DNA of 64,000 bases from an uncultured Aquimarina sp. (lineage in GTDB: Bacteria; Bacteroidota; Bacteroidia; Flavobacteriales; Flavobacteriaceae). The notes under the pieces were generated by a model. It saw only the letters and a list, made by a program, of their open reading frames with translations, was not told where the DNA came from and ran no database searches. Shown here piece after piece: positions 62,724-64,000 of this stretch; position 1 is the stretch's first letter; each line of letters starts with the position of its first letter. The position numbers were made by a program, and so were the translations under genes. The stretch covers positions 372,001 through 436,000 of the forward strand of contig CANMFM010000004.1 of NCBI GenBank assembly GCA_947497175.1, given 5' to 3'.

Positions 62724-63548
62724 ATGGAAGATCAGGATAAACTTAAAATTCTAAAAGAACTCCTTCTTACCGAAGAAAAAGAGTACACTAACGCTATTGC
62801 CGAAAAAGTAGAAGAGTTAAGTAAAATAGTTTATCAAAAACAAGAGCTTTCTCACAAAGTTGACCCCATTATCGATGACAAATTAGATAAATTTGTTGAA
62901 GAGATACCGCAAACCCTGGGCCCAACGATTACAGAAGCGTTAAAAGAAGAAATCAAAAACTCCCAAGATGCCGTAGTAGAGGCTCTGTTTCCTATCATTG
63001 GTAAAATGATCAAGAAATACATTGCTCACGAAATGAAACTGCTGAGCGAAAACATAAGTCGACAAACTAAAAAAGCCTTTTCATTCAAAACCTGGTTCAG
63101 AAAAACAAAAGCCAGGGCACAAGGTATTACCGAAGGAGACTATGCACTGTCAGATTATGCAAAGCCAAGACTAATACAGATGTTAGTGATCGAAAAAAAC
63201 TCTGGGATTCTAATCTCTGAGTACAGTCCTCTATCAGAAGGTACAGTAGATAAAGAAATGATTGCAGGTATGCTAACTGCAATTAAAAGTTTTGTGGAAG
63301 ATGCTTTTGAAGGAGGAGATCAAAATCTTGAAACTATAGAATATGAATTATACACGATACACATTCAGAATTTTTATTCTTATTATATTGCAGCGGTTAT
63401 ATCGGGAGCATATAGTATCATGTTTAAAGAAATTCTAGAAGATCAAATCTTAGATTTTGCAAAAAATCATATTTCTCGTAATGAATTAGAAAACAGCTCC
63501 CTTTTTACACAAAAATTAAAAAAACATTTTGCAGATGAAATTGTCTAA
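62724..63548 (+). CDS. Putative longin/roadblock-like partner of the small GTPase
   Basis: A 274-aa protein without a firm family. Residues 1-70 are a coiled coil similar to the preceding protein. Residues 70-115 contain VVEALFPIIGKMIKKYIAHE, a pattern I recall from OmpA-domain proteins encoded beside Rab-like GTPases. Residues 155-250 (LIQMLVIEKNSGILISEYSP, EMIAGMLTAIKSFVEDAFEG) could form a longin or roadblock-like fold. The OmpA domain of longer relatives is absent. It overlaps the GTPase gene by 14 bases. Confidence 0.55.
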   Translation: MEDQDKLKILKELLLTEEKEYTNAIAEKVEELSKIVYQKQELSHKVDPIIDDKLDKFVEEIPQTLGPTITEALKEEIKNSQDAVVEALFPIIGKMIKKYIAHEMKLLSENISRQTKKAFSFKTWFRKTKARAQGITEGDYALSDYAKPRLIQMLVIEKNSGILISEYSPLSEGTVDKEMIAGMLTAIKSFVEDAFEGGDQNLETIEYELYTIHIQNFYSYYIAAVISGAYSIMFKEILEDQILDFAKNHISRNELENSSLFTQKLKKHFADEIV

Positions 63549-64000
63549 AAAAGTAGTGCTTTTAGGACACTTTGGTGTTGGAAAAACATCATTATTCAGG
63601 CGCTTTATTGATAATGCATTTTCTGAAGAATACAAAGTTACTTTAGGCGTTCAAATAAAAAAGAAGGTCGTACAATTACCTGATGGGAGAGAATTATCCA
63701 TGATAATTTGGGATACCGAAGGACATTCAAACAGCGTTGAGGATACCCGGAAATCCTATCTTTTGGGATCTGATGCCTTTATTTATGTGTTCGATCTCAC
63801 TAGAGAAGACACGTATAAATATTTGAATCAGGATTTAGAGTACCTCAAAAACACCTACAATAAAGTTATTACAAAAACAATTGGTAACAAACTAGATTTA
63901 GTTAGTGAGCGAGTCATAACTAAACAACTTAAAGAACTAGATATCCCTTTTGATTGTTTAACTAGTGCCAAGACGAATAAAAATGTACAAAAGTTCTTTT
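63535..64000 (+). CDS. Rab/Ras-like small GTPase, 3' cut by window edge
   Basis: The first 155 codons of a small GTP-binding protein. G1 is GHFGVGKTS (residues 11-19), a switch I Thr lies in KVTLGVQIKKK, G3 is IIWDTEGH (Rab/Ras: WDTAGQ), G4 is GNKLDL and G5 is TSAK. It resembles the bacterial Ras-like GTPases rather than Era or EngA. The start codon at 63535 overlaps the upstream gene by 14 bases, so the two products are probably made together. The C-terminus and any downstream effector lie outside the window. Confidence 0.85.
   Translation, partial: MKLSKKVVLLGHFGVGKTSLFRRFIDNAFSEEYKVTLGVQIKKKVVQLPDGRELSMIIWDTEGHSNSVEDTRKSYLLGSDAFIYVFDLTREDTYKYLNQDLEYLKNTYNKVITKTIGNKLDLVSERVITKQLKELDIPFDCLTSAKTNKNVQKFF

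Overview
The window looks like a chromosome segment of a marine Flavobacteriaceae bacterium (Bacteroidota). It is AT-rich, has a type IX secretion sorting-domain protein, DUF4286/RsmA and LuxR/DUF4199 gene pairs, several upstream sequences of the Bacteroidota TAnnTTTG promoter type, and a Bacteroides-style conjugation system. Aquimarina or a relative is plausible, but the genus is inference.

Positions 1 to about 29,026 are the right-hand part of an integrative and conjugative element (ICE) that abuts the 3' end of a tRNA-Leu(CAA) gene; its left end and integrase lie outside the window. Left to right it carries: the end of a Zn/Cd-type P-type ATPase, an asparaginase-like protein and a membrane-bound LuxR regulator; RteC; an excisionase-type HTH protein; a DnaD-like putative initiator with four internal 33-bp repeats, followed by a DnaC-like ATPase; a mercury module (GDCCVxC protein, MerTP, ArsR-type regulator); a cell-wall amidase; the tra operon (traE, F, G, I, J, K, M, N and a lipoprotein; no traL seen); two cargo-like genes (AlbA_2/HATPase regulator and TrlF-type PHP-ATPase); the mobilization genes (coupling protein, MobB, BfmA/BtgA) with a palindrome-rich probable oriT; a JAB/RadC protein and SSB; about 0.65 kb of strongly structured noncoding DNA; a 579-aa protein with a PD-(D/E)xK-like motif; and a large ParB protein.

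Positions 29,027 to 64,000 are mostly chromosomal housekeeping: prs, rplY, pth, ribF, an HTTM protein, lipocalin, a Na+/H+ antiporter, a decayed IS5-type transposase followed by a degenerate 21-bp repeat field, serS, a TPR protein, DUF4286-rsmA, mgtE, small enzymes, an oxidoreductase, a T9SS repeat protein, a hydroxyacid dehydrogenase with an HD-like protein, LuxR/DUF4199, an ars operon (arsR, DUF6428, acetyltransferase, arsC), an MscS channel, an OlsF-like fused acyltransferase, aspartate kinase and fbp.

The window ends in an operon of a coiled-coil protein, a longin/roadblock-like partner candidate and a Rab/Ras-like small GTPase (cut by the window edge). The strongest candidates for undescribed biology are the structured noncoding region at 24.4-25.0 kb, the intragenic repeats in the ICE initiator gene, the nuclease-like cargo gene and the small-GTPase operon.
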